A DNA stretch of 64,000 nt from Streptomyces sp. ASQP_92 (GCF_025399895.1 NZ_JAODUA010000001.1:930001-994000), one strand, 5' to 3'; counted from the first letter of the stretch, positions 1-8,534 are shown. Notes: generated by a model not told the origin, from the sequence alone. A program made the numbers and translations.

Positions 1-29
1 CGGCCCCACTCCCAGAAAGCTGGACCGCG

Positions 30-833
30 ATGAGCCCGAACACCGTCACCGACCGCTACGAAGGACGCCGTGCCCTGGTCACCGGCGGTGGCTCGGGCAT
101 CGGGCAGGCCACCGTGCTGCGCCTGCTCGCCGAGGGCGGCCATGTCGTCGCGGCGGACGTCAGCGAGGCCGGTCTGAAGGACACCGCCCAGAAGGCGGGA
201 GCGGGCCTGGGGCGGCTGACCACCCTCGTCATCGACATAGCCGACGAGGCCTCGGTCCGCGAGGGCGTGGCCGTCGCGGTCTCCGCGCTGGGCGGCCTGG
301 ACGTGCTGGTCAACGCGGCCGGCATCCTGCGCTCCTCGCACACCCACGAGACGAGCCTGGCCGAGTTCAACCAGGTCGTCGCGGTCAATCTGACCGGCAC
401 CTTCCTGATGATCCGCGAGGCGATCCCGGCGCTGCTCCGGGGCGACGGCGCGGCCGTCGTCAACTTCAGCTCGACCTCGGCCGTGTTCGCCCACCCCTAC
501 ATGGCGGCGTACGCGGCCAGCAAGGGCGGCATCCAGTCGATGACGCACGCGCTCGCCGCCGAGTACGCCAAGCAGGGCATCCGCTTCACCGCGGTGCAGC
601 CCGGCTCGATCTCCTCCGGCATGACCGACGGCACCGGTGCCTCCCGGGCGAGCGTGGGCCCCGGCCTGCCCGCCGACGCCGACATGTCGCTCTTCATGAA
701 GCTCGCCCCGGCCATCGGTCAGGGCTTCGCCGGCCCGGAGACGGTGGCGTCGGTGGTCGCGATGCTGGCGAGCGACGACGGCCGTTTCATCACCGGCACC
801 GAGGTCCGCGTCGACGGCGGAACCCACTTCTGA
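30..833 (+). CDS. SDR family NAD(P)-dependent oxidoreductase
   Basis: A 267-aa classical short-chain dehydrogenase/reductase. Near the N-terminus is the Rossmann glycine motif TGGGSGIG, followed by the NAAG motif at the middle of the domain. The active site has Ser in NFSSTSA and the YxxxK pair at Y161/K165 (YAASK). The length is normal for the family, and the C-terminus (TEVRVDGGTHF) is the usual SDR ending. It is expected to be a soluble oxidoreductase of alcohol/ketone groups; the substrate cannot be told from sequence. It stands at the window edge, so its operon partners upstream are unknown. The ATG at 30 has only a weak ribosome site in front. Confidence 0.93.
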   Translation: MSPNTVTDRYEGRRALVTGGGSGIGQATVLRLLAEGGHVVAADVSEAGLKDTAQKAGAGLGRLTTLVIDIADEASVREGVAVAVSALGGLDVLVNAAGILRSSHTHETSLAEFNQVVAVNLTGTFLMIREAIPALLRGDGAAVVNFSSTSAVFAHPYMAAYAASKGGIQSMTHALAAEYAKQGIRFTAVQPGSISSGMTDGTGASRASVGPGLPADADMSLFMKLAPAIGQGFAGPETVASVVAMLASDDGRFITGTEVRVDGGTHF

Positions 834-938
834 GCCGCCCCCGCGCGGGGGGATGAGACACCCCGCGACCCGCGCCTGCGGTCGCACGGCCCCGCAGGCG
901 GCCGCAGCGCCTTCGGGCCCGGCCCCGCGGGCGTCCGC

Positions 939-1460
939 TCAGCCCGTGCCGAAGCGTTCCCACAGGCGGGGGAAGCGGGCGGCGAGCGCCGTGTCGTCCT
1001 CGAAGTCCAGCGCGGTCCCCTCCGGCTCCTCGGCCTGGGGCGGGATGCCGAGGTCGGGGGCGACGACCCCGGTGAGCTGCTCGTACGCCTCGTCGGCCGC
1101 GTAGCCGAGTTCCTCGCCGTCGCCGTCGACCTCCTCGTCGAAATCCCCGAGCAGGTCGGCGAGGGCGTCGGGGTCGTGCAGCGCGCCCTCGAAGACCTCG
1201 CGGCCCTGGCCGATGAGCCAGCAGCGGAAGTAGTCGAAGGTGTCGTCGCCGGCCCCGTCGAGCAGCACGGCCGCGGCGCCCCACAGGTCCCAGCGGTAGG
1301 CGCGGTTGTAGCGCGCCTCGAAGTGCCGGGCGAAGTCGAGCACGGAGTCGGGGTCCAGCTGAAGCAGCCGTTCCACGAGCAGGTCGGCCTGTTCCTCGGG
1401 GTCGCCGTCGGCGGCCTCGCGGGTACGGTCGACGATCTCCCAGAACTCCGTCTCGTCCAT
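939..1460 (-). CDS. DUF4240 domain-containing protein
   Basis: A 173-aa acidic protein beginning MDETEFWEIV, which is the typical start of DUF4240 proteins of actinomycetes. The aromatic core (YRWDLWGAA, FDYFRCWLIGQGREVF) is the family signature. The function of the family is unknown. The frame stays open for another 29 codons upstream, but that stretch is proline/arginine-rich and unlike the family, so I start at the ATG at 1460. No good Shine-Dalgarno sequence precedes it. It is a single gene, convergent with the SDR gene. Confidence 0.85.
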   Translation of the reverse strand: MDETEFWEIVDRTREAADGDPEEQADLLVERLLQLDPDSVLDFARHFEARYNRAYRWDLWGAAAVLLDGAGDDTFDYFRCWLIGQGREVFEGALHDPDALADLLGDFDEEVDGDGEELGYAADEAYEQLTGVVAPDLGIPPQAEEPEGTALDFEDDTALAARFPRLWERFGTG

Positions 1461-1604
1461 CACGGAACCAGCATCGTGGGTAGGGGGAGGCGGCGCACGC
1501 GGAGCGGCGCTATTCGTCCGGTTGCCACGCCGGGCCACCCCTGGCACATCTGTCGCCCCCCGCCGGGCCGTTTCGCAGGGCCGGGGGCGGGTGTGCGGGG
1601 CGCG

Positions 1605-2489
1605 CTACTGGCCGGGCCATTCGTCCAGGGGGCGCAGCGGCGTCGCCACCGTCTCCCAGCGCGAGTCGAACCAGGCCTGGGCCTGCTGGAACTCCGCGCG
1701 CTCCAGGGACCGGGCCCCGTTGCCTTCGAGGGTGGCCGGGAACAGGGTGTCGCTGTGCAGTTCAAGGACCTCTATGGACGCGGCGTCCACCAGGATCCGG
1801 GTCTTGCGCAGGAAGTAGTAGCCGGTCAGCATCTGCGTGCCGTTGATGAGGTAGCGCTTCTCGCCGGGCACCGTCGGCAGGACCCTGATCTCCACGGACA
1901 CCGACCCCACCGTGCCCTCCTCGGCGAGCTGGGTGAGCGAGTGGTGGAGCGCCTCCGCGTACATCCGGATGACCCGGCGCAGCCGCCGCAGCGGGCGCAG
2001 GTCGTCCGGGTCGTCGAGGTGGCGGGGATAGGGGTGATGGGTGTCCAGGTCCGGCACCAGGACCCGGACCCGGATGGACCGCGGGGCCGGGCGGTCGCCG
2101 AGCCCGATGAGTTCGGCCTGCTGCTGGATCGCTCGGGACAGCTCCTCGGTGTGCAGCGACCAGACGTCCAGGGAGACGTGGGGCACCTCGAAGGCGCGGG
2201 AGATGTAGTAGCCCAATGGTCGCCCGATGGCAGCCTGGCGGGCCACCCGGGCGCCCCGGCCCGACACCCCTTCCTCCAGGAGCTGCTCGTCGCGCAGCAG
2301 TTGGAGCGCCTTCTGCACGGTGCCGCGTCCGCAGCGGAAACGGCGCATGAGCTGCTCCTGTTTGGGCAGCCCCTCGCCGGGCGCCGGCACCCCGTTCTGG
2401 ATGTCCTGGCGCAGCGCGTCGGCGACCAATCGGTAGCGGGGGATCTCCCCGGCCTCGTCCCGGTCGGCCCCGGTGGTGTGGGTCGTCAC
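1605..2489 (-). CDS. GntR family transcriptional regulator (paralogue 1)
   Basis: A 294-aa regulator. Residues ~15-85 form a GntR winged helix-turn-helix (IPRYRLVADALRQDI, then GRGTVQKALQLLRDEQLL). The C-terminal ~200 residues are not an obvious FCD or UTRA domain; they contain GTQMLTGYYFLRKT and end QAWFDSRWETVATPL. The same C-terminal architecture occurs in the gene at 3034-3945 (WFDSLWNTIARPM), so the two are paralogues. They flank a small membrane protein gene. The effector is unknown. Candidate operators of the form TGCC-N4-GGCA lie just upstream (2590-2649). Confidence 0.9.
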   Translation of the reverse strand: MTTHTTGADRDEAGEIPRYRLVADALRQDIQNGVPAPGEGLPKQEQLMRRFRCGRGTVQKALQLLRDEQLLEEGVSGRGARVARQAAIGRPLGYYISRAFEVPHVSLDVWSLHTEELSRAIQQQAELIGLGDRPAPRSIRVRVLVPDLDTHHPYPRHLDDPDDLRPLRRLRRVIRMYAEALHHSLTQLAEEGTVGSVSVEIRVLPTVPGEKRYLINGTQMLTGYYFLRKTRILVDAASIEVLELHSDTLFPATLEGNGARSLERAEFQQAQAWFDSRWETVATPLRPLDEWPGQ

Positions 2490-2589
2490 CCACAGAGGCT
2501 ACAACTCGCGGGCAGGGCAGGACAGATGGCTGCGACGACCGGTCAACTCGCGTACTTGCCCGGTTGGTTGAGCCGGTCGGCCGGGCAAC

Positions 2590-2690
2590 TGCCCATTGGC
2601 ATAGTCGTGTTGCCCAATATGCAGGCGGTTGACCATAGATGGCAGCCATTCAGTCCGGGTAGGAGGAGGGAACACAATCGCCTGCCAATG
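2590..2690. promoter_or_regulatory. Candidate GntR operator cluster
   Basis: The space between paralogue 1 and the small membrane gene holds several related CCAAT/ATTGG elements: TGCCCATTGGCA at 2590-2601, TGCCCAATATGCA at 2611-2623 (21 bp, two helical turns, downstream), a perfect ATGGC-A-GCCAT inverted repeat at 2639-2649, and TGCCAATG at 2683-2690. Similar elements recur upstream of paralogue 2 (3966-3972 and CGCCAATGGCG at 4007-4017). They are seen directly; that these GntR proteins bind them is inference. Confidence 0.4.
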
Positions 2691-2747
2691 AGGGTACCGA
2701 TCGTCACTCACGCGGTCCGCGGCGGCGACAACCGGAGGAGGTGTTCC

Positions 2748-2975
2748 ATGGGACTGGAGACACGCGTGCGAATCGTCCTCGAACTGCTGTCGAACGCGGG
2801 TGTGGTGTCGCTGCTCGGGCCGTCGGGCCTGCTGGTGCTCGCCCTGGGCGTGCTGCTCGCGAAGGGCGGCGGCGCGCAGGGCGATCGGCCTGCGACGGTT
2901 CCGGCCGGGCCGCGCGCCAACCTGGTGTGTGTGGCGGCCGTGCTGGTGGTGCTGATGCTGATGGCCGCCCGCTGA
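2748..2975 (+). CDS. Small two-helix membrane protein
   Basis: A 75-aa protein starting at the ATG at 2748, directly behind a strong ribosome site (GGAGGAGG, 2735-2742). It has two hydrophobic helices (about residues 18-38 and 58-74) separated by a short G/P-rich loop, so both termini probably lie on the same side of the membrane. A longer open frame covers it, but the Shine-Dalgarno placement and hydrophobicity pattern pick out this segment. It is flanked by two paralogous GntR genes on the opposite strand, one of which it meets convergently. I do not recognise a family; function unknown. Confidence 0.7.
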   Translation: MGLETRVRIVLELLSNAGVVSLLGPSGLLVLALGVLLAKGGGAQGDRPATVPAGPRANLVCVAAVLVVLMLMAAR

Positions 2976-3033
2976 CCGGGTGGCCGGATGACTGTGTGTG
3001 GCCGTAGTGCGTGGCGCCCGCTCCGGATCCGGC

Positions 3034-3945
3034 TCAGTTCGGGTCCATGGGGCGGGCGATGGTGTTCCACAGCGAGTCGAACCACTGCTGGGTCTGCTCG
3101 ACATAGCCGCGGGTGACCTCGTCGTCGTCGACCACCGCGTGCCGGAAGAGCATGCCTTCCACGCCGAGCATGTCGTAGATCTCGATCGGGGTCCGGTCGA
3201 GATCCACCGTCCGTTCGGTCACCTGGTAGTGCCCGGCCAGCACCTCGCGGCCGTTGAGGATGTAGACCTTCTGCGTCGGGGTGATCGACACCTTGCGGGC
3301 CTCCACCGTCACGTCCGGGACCAGGTCGCGGACCTTGAGCATGCGCAGCGAATGGCGCAGCGAGCCGTAGATGTGGTTGCTGGTGATCCGCAGCCGCTCG
3401 CGCGCCCTGGCGTTTCCCAGATCGCCGACCACCTGCGGCAGGGCCAGCGGAGCCTCGGCGTCCGGCAGCAGGATGCGCACCGCCACCCGGCGCGGGCCCG
3501 CCCCCTCGGCCTGCACGGTCACCAGCGGACCGGCCAGCGCCGATGCCAATGTCTCGCCATTGAGGCAGTACGCGTCGATGGTCACCTCTTCCTCGCGGAA
3601 GCACTGCGCCACCCGCTCGCCGAGGAAGATCCCGGCCGGCCGCGGTGCGTGCCGGCGCGGCCCGGGCACCTCGTCGCGCCGGGCCGGAACCCGGCCCGCG
3701 CCGGGGCGGGCCACCGTGGGCGGGGTGCCCTGCTGGGCCCGCCTGATCAGGCCTTCGCGCTCCAGGAGTTCGACCGCGCCGCGGACCGCGCCGCGCGGCA
3801 CCGAGAAGCGCTCGCTGAGCTGCGCCTGGGTCGGGATGTGTTCACCGACCCGCAGCTCCCCGCCGGAGATGAGGGCACGCAGGCCCTCGGCGACCACATC
3901 CCGGGGACGACGTCGTCCATCGGTCGAAGCGCTGATTCCAGGCAC
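3034..3945 (-). CDS. GntR family transcriptional regulator (paralogue 2)
   Basis: A 303-aa GntR regulator. The winged HTH lies at residues ~12-85 (GEHIPTQAQLSERFSVPRGAV, then ELLEREGLIRRA), followed by a linker and a ~190-residue C-terminal domain shared with the regulator at 1605-2489 (YILNGREVLAGHYQV, WFDSLWNTIA). It is probably autoregulated through the CGCCAATGGCG palindrome and the nearby TGCCATTG element just upstream; this is inference. Together with paralogue 1 it brackets the 75-aa membrane protein, suggesting a small regulatory circuit. The effector is unknown. Confidence 0.9.
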   Translation of the reverse strand: MPGISASTDGRRRPRDVVAEGLRALISGGELRVGEHIPTQAQLSERFSVPRGAVRGAVELLEREGLIRRAQQGTPPTVARPGAGRVPARRDEVPGPRRHAPRPAGIFLGERVAQCFREEEVTIDAYCLNGETLASALAGPLVTVQAEGAGPRRVAVRILLPDAEAPLALPQVVGDLGNARARERLRITSNHIYGSLRHSLRMLKVRDLVPDVTVEARKVSITPTQKVYILNGREVLAGHYQVTERTVDLDRTPIEIYDMLGVEGMLFRHAVVDDDEVTRGYVEQTQQWFDSLWNTIARPMDPN

Positions 3946-4006
3946 GGACCAAGCCTACAACGCCCTGCCATTGACGGCGAGTTGCGCGTCGTGAACAGTC
4001 TGTCGC

Positions 4007-4017
4007 CGCCAATGGCG
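4007..4017. promoter_or_regulatory. Palindrome CGCC-AAT-GGCG upstream of GntR paralogue 2
   Basis: A perfect 4+3+4 inverted repeat upstream of the regulator start, of the same CCAAT type as the elements at 2590-2690. A possible autoregulatory operator. Confidence 0.35.
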
Positions 4018-4075
4018 CCTCCCGCGCGCCGAGTTGGGGAAGCCCGGGGCGGAGAGGGTCTCCCCGGGCCGCCAA

Positions 4076-4843
4076 CTACCCCTGGTTCAGGGCGATCACG
4101 GAGAAGACCCCGCCCTGCGGGTCGCGCAGCAGGGCGAAGCGGCCCGGCGGGATCGTGGTCGGGGGAACGTGGACCTCGCCGCCCAGCTCGCGGGCGTGCG
4201 CGGCGGTGGCGTCACAGTCCTCGACCCGTACATACACCATCCAGTGCGGCGGCACCTCGGGCGGGAAGTCGTCGGTCATCCGCATCATGCCGCCGAAGCT
4301 CTCGCCGTCCACCTGCCATTCGGTGTACTCGGACGAGCCGTACGGCTCGGCGTCGCCGCCCCAGCCGAAGACCGCCCGGTAGAACGTCTTCGCCCGGTCG
4401 GGGTCCCGGGTCAGCAGCTCGAACCAGGTCATGCTGTTGGGCTCGCCGGCCACCCCGAAGCCCTTGTGCTCCTTGGGCTGCCAGACGCCGAAGACCGCGC
4501 CCTCCGGGTCGGCGAACACCGCGAGGCGGCCCGATTCGAAGACGTCCATGGGGCCGGCCACGATCGATCCGCCGTTGCCGGTCACCTTCGCGGCCGTCGC
4601 GTCGGCCGACTCCACCTGGTAGTACGCCAGCCAGGCCACCGGCTGCCCCGGCGCCATGCAGGGCCCGTACCCGCCCGCGTACCGATCGCCGAGCAGGAAC
4701 ATGCCGTAACCGCCGGCCTCCTCCATCGGCACGTCCGCGCCCTGCCAGCCGAAGAGGCCGCCGTAGAAGGCCTTGGCGCCGGGTACGTCGGTCGTCGACA
4801 GGTCGGCCCAGGCGGGCGCGGAGGGACGGTTGTAGATCTTCAT
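4076..4843 (-). CDS. VOC family protein, two glyoxalase-fold domains
   Basis: A 255-aa protein made of two vicinal-oxygen-chelate (glyoxalase/bleomycin-resistance) repeats: residues ~8-120 (WADLSTTDVPGAKAFYGGLF) and ~135-255 (WFELLTRDPDRAKTFYRAVF). The duplicated FY..LFGW motif is clear in both halves. I chose the ATG at 4843 because GGGAG lies 7 nt upstream and homologues begin MKIYNRPSAPAW; the frame is open further upstream. The reaction is unknown, since the family includes dioxygenases, isomerases and drug-binding proteins. It stands alone downstream of aceE. Confidence 0.9.
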   Translation of the reverse strand: MKIYNRPSAPAWADLSTTDVPGAKAFYGGLFGWQGADVPMEEAGGYGMFLLGDRYAGGYGPCMAPGQPVAWLAYYQVESADATAAKVTGNGGSIVAGPMDVFESGRLAVFADPEGAVFGVWQPKEHKGFGVAGEPNSMTWFELLTRDPDRAKTFYRAVFGWGGDAEPYGSSEYTEWQVDGESFGGMMRMTDDFPPEVPPHWMVYVRVEDCDATAAHARELGGEVHVPPTTIPPGRFALLRDPQGGVFSVIALNQG

Positions 4844-4883
4844 GCGGTGCTCCCGGAGTCGTGCCGCCCCCGGTCGCCCATTC

Positions 4884-4930
4884 ACGCACGCGTGCCCCGC
4901 CCCGGCAATCGGGACGGGGCACACGTGCGT
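4884..4930 (-). terminator. Strong hairpin terminator after aceE
   Basis: A long near-perfect stem: ACGCACGCGTGCCCC on the left pairs with GGGGCACACGTGCGT on the right, with one mismatch, continuing inward with CCC/GGG. It lies 12 nt beyond the aceE stop on the transcribed side. There is no U-run, as is usual in Streptomyces. Confidence 0.65.
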
Positions 4931-4942
4931 ACCGGGTGCGGC

Positions 4943-7639
4943 CTACAGGCCGTAGCGCTCGCGCGCCTCCTTCACGGCCGTGACCGGGACCTCGCCGCGC
5001 TTGGCGAGCTGGGCCAGGGCCGCCACCACGATCGACTGGGCGTCGACGCCGAAGTGGCGACGGGCCGCCTCACGGGTGTCGGAGAGGCCGAAGCCGTCCG
5101 CGCCGAGCGAGGAGTAGTCCTGCTCGACCCACTGCGCGATCTGGTCCGGGACCTGGCGCATGTAGTCGGACACCGCGAGGACGGGGGAGTCCACGCCCTC
5201 AAGTGCCGTACGGATGAAGGGAGTTCGCTCCTCGCCGCGCAGCAGGGCGGCGTCCGCCTCCAGGGCGTCGCGGCGCAGCTCGGTCCAGGAGGTCGCGGAC
5301 CACACGTCGGCGGCCACCCCCCACTCCTCGGCGAGCAGCTTCTGGGCCTCAAGCGTCCAGTGGATCGCCGTGCCGGAGCCCAGGAGCTGGATGCGGGGGG
5401 CATTCACAGGGACGGTGACGCCGGCCGACTCCGCCGTGTTGAAGCGGTACAGGCCCTTGATGATGCCCTCGTCGATGCCCGCGGGCTTCGCGGGCTGCGG
5501 CATCGGCTCGTTGTAGACGGTGAGGTAGTAGAAGACGTCCCGGTCCTCACCGGGCGCCGCCTCGCCGTACATCCGGCGCAGACCGTCCTTGACGATGACC
5601 GCGACCTCGTAGGCGAAGGCCGGGTCGTAGGACAGGGCCGCCGGGTTGGTCGCCGCGATCATCGGCGAGTGGCCGTCCGCGTGCTGGAGGCCCTCACCGG
5701 TCAGGGTGGTGCGGCCCGCGGTGGCGCCCACCAGGAAGCCGCGGCCGAGCTGGTCGCCGAGCTGCCACATCTGGTCGGCCGTGCGCTGCCAGCCGAACAT
5801 CGAGTAGAAGATGTAGAACGGGATCATCGGCTCGCCGTGCGTGGCGTACGCGCTGGCGGCGGCGATGAAGTCGGCCATCGAGCCGGCCTCGGTGATGCCC
5901 TCGTTGAGGATCTGGCCGTCCGTGGCCTCGCGGTAATACATGAGCTGGTCGCGGTCGACCGGCTCGTACGTCTGACCCTTGGGCGAGTAGATGCCCAGCG
6001 AGGGGAACAGCGACTCCATGCCGAAGGTGCGGGCCTCGTCCGGGACGATCGGGACCCAGCGCTTGCCGGTCGTCTTGTCGCGGATCAGGTCCTTCATCAG
6101 CCGCACGAACGCCATGGTGGTGGCCATGGACTGGCTGCCGGAGCCCTTGTCGAACGCCGTGAACGACTTGTCGGCCGGGGCCGGCAGCGGTGCGAGCGCG
6201 TGGCTGCGGCGGGCCGGGGCCGGACCGCCGAGCGCCGCGCGGCGCTCCTGGAGGTAGCGGACCTCGGGGGAGTCGGCGCCGGGGTGGCCGTAGGGGACCA
6301 CGCCGTCGACGAACTGCGCGTCGGAGATGGGGAGTTCGAGAAGGTCACGCATGTTCTTGAACTCGTCGTTGCTGAGCTTCTTCATCTGGTGGTTCGCGTT
6401 CTTGGACGCGAAGCCCTCACCGAGGGTGAAGCCCTTGACGGTCTGCGCCAGGATGACGGTGGGCGCGCCCTTGTGGGACAGGGCGGCCTTGTAGGCGGCG
6501 TACACCTTGCGCGGCTCGTGGCCACCGCGCGAGAGGTGGAAGCACTCCAGGATCTTGTCGTCCGAGAGCAGCTTCGCCATCTCGGCGAGCGCCGGGTCCT
6601 TGCCGAAGAAGTCCTCGCGGATGTAGGCCGCGTCGCGCGTCTGGTACGTCTGCACCTGGGCGTCGGGGACCTCGCGCAGGCGGCGGACGAGGGCGCCGGT
6701 GGTGTCGAGCTGGAAGAGCTCGTCCCAGGCGCCGCCCCACAGCGACTTCACGACGTTCCAGCCGGCGCCGCGGAACTGGGCCTCCAGCTCCTGCACGATC
6801 TTGAAGTTGGCGCGGACCGGGCCGTCGAGGCGCTGGAGGTTGCAGTTGATGACGAAGGTCAGGTTGTCCAGACCCTCGCGGGCGGCGAGCGCCAGGGCCG
6901 CCGTCGACTCGGGCTCGTCCATCTCGCCGTCACCGAGGAACGCCCACACGTGGGAGTTGGAGACGTCCTTGATGTTGCGGTTGGTGAGGTACCGGTTGAA
7001 GCGCGCCTGGTAGATCGCGGAGAGCGGGCCGAGTCCCATGGAGACGGTCGGGAACTCCCACAGCCAGGGGAGCCGCCGCGGGTGCGGGTAGGACGGCAGG
7101 CCGTCGCCGGCGGACTCCTGGCGGAACTTGTCGAGGTGCGCCTCGGTGAGGCGGCCGTCGAGGAAGGCGCGGGCGTAGATGCCGGGCGAGGCGTGGCCCT
7201 GGATGTAGAGCTGGTCGCCCGATCCGTCGCCCTCCTTGCCGCGGAAGAAGTGGTTGAAGCCGGTCTCGTACAGCCAGGCCGCGGACGCGAAGGTCGCGAT
7301 GTGGCCGCCGACGCCGTACTTCGAGCCGCGGGTCACCATGGCGGCCGCGTTCCAGCGGTTCCACGCGGTGATCCGGCGCTCCATCTCCTCGTCGCCGTCG
7401 ATGACGGGCTCCGCGGAGGACGGGATGGTGTTGACGTAGTCCGTCTCCAGCAGCTTCGGCAGGGCGAGGCCCGCGCCTTCGGCGTGCTGGAGCGTGCGGC
7501 GCATCAGATACGCGGCCCGGTGGGGGCCGGCGGCCTTGGCGACGGCATCGAGGGAGGCCGCCCATTCGGCGGTCTCCTCGGTGTCACGGTCCGGGAGCTG
7601 GTCGAGCTCGCTCGGAAACTTGGCTACGGGGTCGATCAT
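4943..7639 (-). CDS. aceE: Pyruvate dehydrogenase E1 component, homodimeric type
   Basis: An 898-aa homodimeric pyruvate dehydrogenase (acetyl-transferring). It decarboxylates pyruvate with thiamine diphosphate and passes the acetyl group to the lipoyl domains of E2. The length and sequence are typical of actinobacterial AceE: RITAWNRWNAAAMV near the N-terminus, then VGGHIATFASAAWLYETGFN. The ThDP/Mg motif is GDGEMDEPES..., reading into N at FVINCN. The start follows GGAAGG at 8 nt. It is not in an operon with the E2 and lpd genes 1 kb away, and has its own promoter with a probable operator (7728-7757). Confidence 0.97.
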   Translation of the reverse strand: MIDPVAKFPSELDQLPDRDTEETAEWAASLDAVAKAAGPHRAAYLMRRTLQHAEGAGLALPKLLETDYVNTIPSSAEPVIDGDEEMERRITAWNRWNAAAMVTRGSKYGVGGHIATFASAAWLYETGFNHFFRGKEGDGSGDQLYIQGHASPGIYARAFLDGRLTEAHLDKFRQESAGDGLPSYPHPRRLPWLWEFPTVSMGLGPLSAIYQARFNRYLTNRNIKDVSNSHVWAFLGDGEMDEPESTAALALAAREGLDNLTFVINCNLQRLDGPVRANFKIVQELEAQFRGAGWNVVKSLWGGAWDELFQLDTTGALVRRLREVPDAQVQTYQTRDAAYIREDFFGKDPALAEMAKLLSDDKILECFHLSRGGHEPRKVYAAYKAALSHKGAPTVILAQTVKGFTLGEGFASKNANHQMKKLSNDEFKNMRDLLELPISDAQFVDGVVPYGHPGADSPEVRYLQERRAALGGPAPARRSHALAPLPAPADKSFTAFDKGSGSQSMATTMAFVRLMKDLIRDKTTGKRWVPIVPDEARTFGMESLFPSLGIYSPKGQTYEPVDRDQLMYYREATDGQILNEGITEAGSMADFIAAASAYATHGEPMIPFYIFYSMFGWQRTADQMWQLGDQLGRGFLVGATAGRTTLTGEGLQHADGHSPMIAATNPAALSYDPAFAYEVAVIVKDGLRRMYGEAAPGEDRDVFYYLTVYNEPMPQPAKPAGIDEGIIKGLYRFNTAESAGVTVPVNAPRIQLLGSGTAIHWTLEAQKLLAEEWGVAADVWSATSWTELRRDALEADAALLRGEERTPFIRTALEGVDSPVLAVSDYMRQVPDQIAQWVEQDYSSLGADGFGLSDTREAARRHFGVDAQSIVVAALAQLAKRGEVPVTAVKEARERYGL

Positions 7640-7727
7640 GATCGCCGCCTTCCGGACAGGAGGGGGGTGGAGAAAAGGGGGCCTTTGTCTGGCAGGACGG
7701 GGCCGCGGACCGGTGAGTCCGCCGTTG

Positions 7728-7757
7728 ACTGTAAGCCGACGATCGATGATCGATCAA
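7728..7757 (-). promoter_or_regulatory. Predicted aceE promoter with operator palindrome
   Basis: On the minus strand TTGATC (7757-7752) and TACAGT (7733-7728) are spaced by 18 nt, a good vegetative (HrdB-type) promoter about 90 nt before aceE. The perfect inverted repeat GATCGAT-G-ATCGATC (7741-7755) fills the spacer and overlaps the -35 box, a classical repressor position. The neighbouring FCD-type GntR regulator is the obvious candidate protein. The promoter and palindrome are seen; binding is inferred. Confidence 0.55.
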
Positions 7758-7810
7758 AGCGTTGAGCCAAAAACTTCTTCGAATCCCGAAAGTCGGCACA
7801 GGGTGCCGCG

Positions 7811-7847
7811 AAAAAGGGCACCCGGTGCCTTGGATTGGCAGGTGCCC
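7811..7847 (-). terminator. Rho-independent terminator of the gntR gene
   Basis: On the minus strand GGGCACC (7847-7841) pairs with GGTGCCC (7822-7816), followed at once by TTTTT (7815-7811). It lies 19 nt beyond the regulator stop codon and separates it from aceE. Confidence 0.75.
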
Positions 7848-7865
7848 CTCGCGCTGTTCCGCAGG

Positions 7866-8492
7866 TCAGGCGCTACGCGGCGCACACCCCAGAACATGGG
7901 CCTTCACCAGCGGGCCGATGGCCGGATCCCGTCGCTGGAAGGCCGCGACCAGATCCTCGTGCTCCTCGGCGTACGACTTCTGCACGGTGCCGAGCCAGCG
8001 GATCGAAAGGGCCGTGAACACCTCGATGCCGAGGCCCTCCCATGTGTGCAACAGCACACTGTTGTCGGCCGCCCGAACCAGTTCCCGGTGGAAACCGACG
8101 GTGTGGCGCACCTGCGCGGTGCCGTCCGCCGCCCGGTCCGCCTCGTACAGGGCCGCCACGTGCGGCTCCAGGGCCGAGCAGTCCTCGGCGAGCCGCTCCG
8201 CCGCCAGCTCGGCCGCGATCTGCTCGAGACCGGCCCGCACCGGATAACTCTCCTCCAGATCGGCCGCGCTCAGATTGCGCACCCGTACACCCTTGTTGGG
8301 CGCCGACTCGATCAGGCGCAGGCTCTCCAGCTCCCGCAGCGCCTCGCGCACCGGCGTCTGGCTCACCTGGAGCTCCACCGCGATGCGCCGCTCCACGATG
8401 CGCTCACCGGGCTTCCAGCGCCCGCTGACGATCCCCTCCACGATGTGCTCGCGGATCTGCTCGCGCAGCGAGTGGACGACGGGCACGGTCAT
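7866..8492 (-). CDS. GntR/FadR (FCD) family transcriptional regulator
   Basis: A 208-aa regulator with an N-terminal GntR winged helix (residues ~5-70, VSQTPVREALRELESLRLIE) and a C-terminal FCD ligand domain (~80-200). The FCD metal/ligand-type residues are visible as VRHTVGFHREL, later EEHEDLV and VKAHVLG. It sits upstream of aceE on the same strand, separated by a terminator, and the aceE promoter carries a palindrome over its -35 region. A PdhR-like role, sensing an organic acid and controlling pyruvate dehydrogenase, is a reasonable inference; it is unproven. Confidence 0.93.
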   Translation of the reverse strand: MTVPVVHSLREQIREHIVEGIVSGRWKPGERIVERRIAVELQVSQTPVREALRELESLRLIESAPNKGVRVRNLSAADLEESYPVRAGLEQIAAELAAERLAEDCSALEPHVAALYEADRAADGTAQVRHTVGFHRELVRAADNSVLLHTWEGLGIEVFTALSIRWLGTVQKSYAEEHEDLVAAFQRRDPAIGPLVKAHVLGCAPRSA

Positions 8493-8534
8493 GGGGATGG
8501 CTCCTTAAGGCGAGCGGTGACGTGCCAAACAATA

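Noticed and set aside
1176..2975. Long plus-strand open frame of 599 codons across the GntR gene
   Set aside because: Mostly antisense to a real GntR regulator with low-complexity composition; only its last 75 codons (2748-2975) have a ribosome site and sensible protein features, and those are listed.
4034..7765. 1243-codon plus-strand open frame opposite aceE
   Set aside because: Shadow of aceE caused by high GC at third positions; composition (Gly/Arg/Val/Leu/Asp rich) is unlike a real protein.
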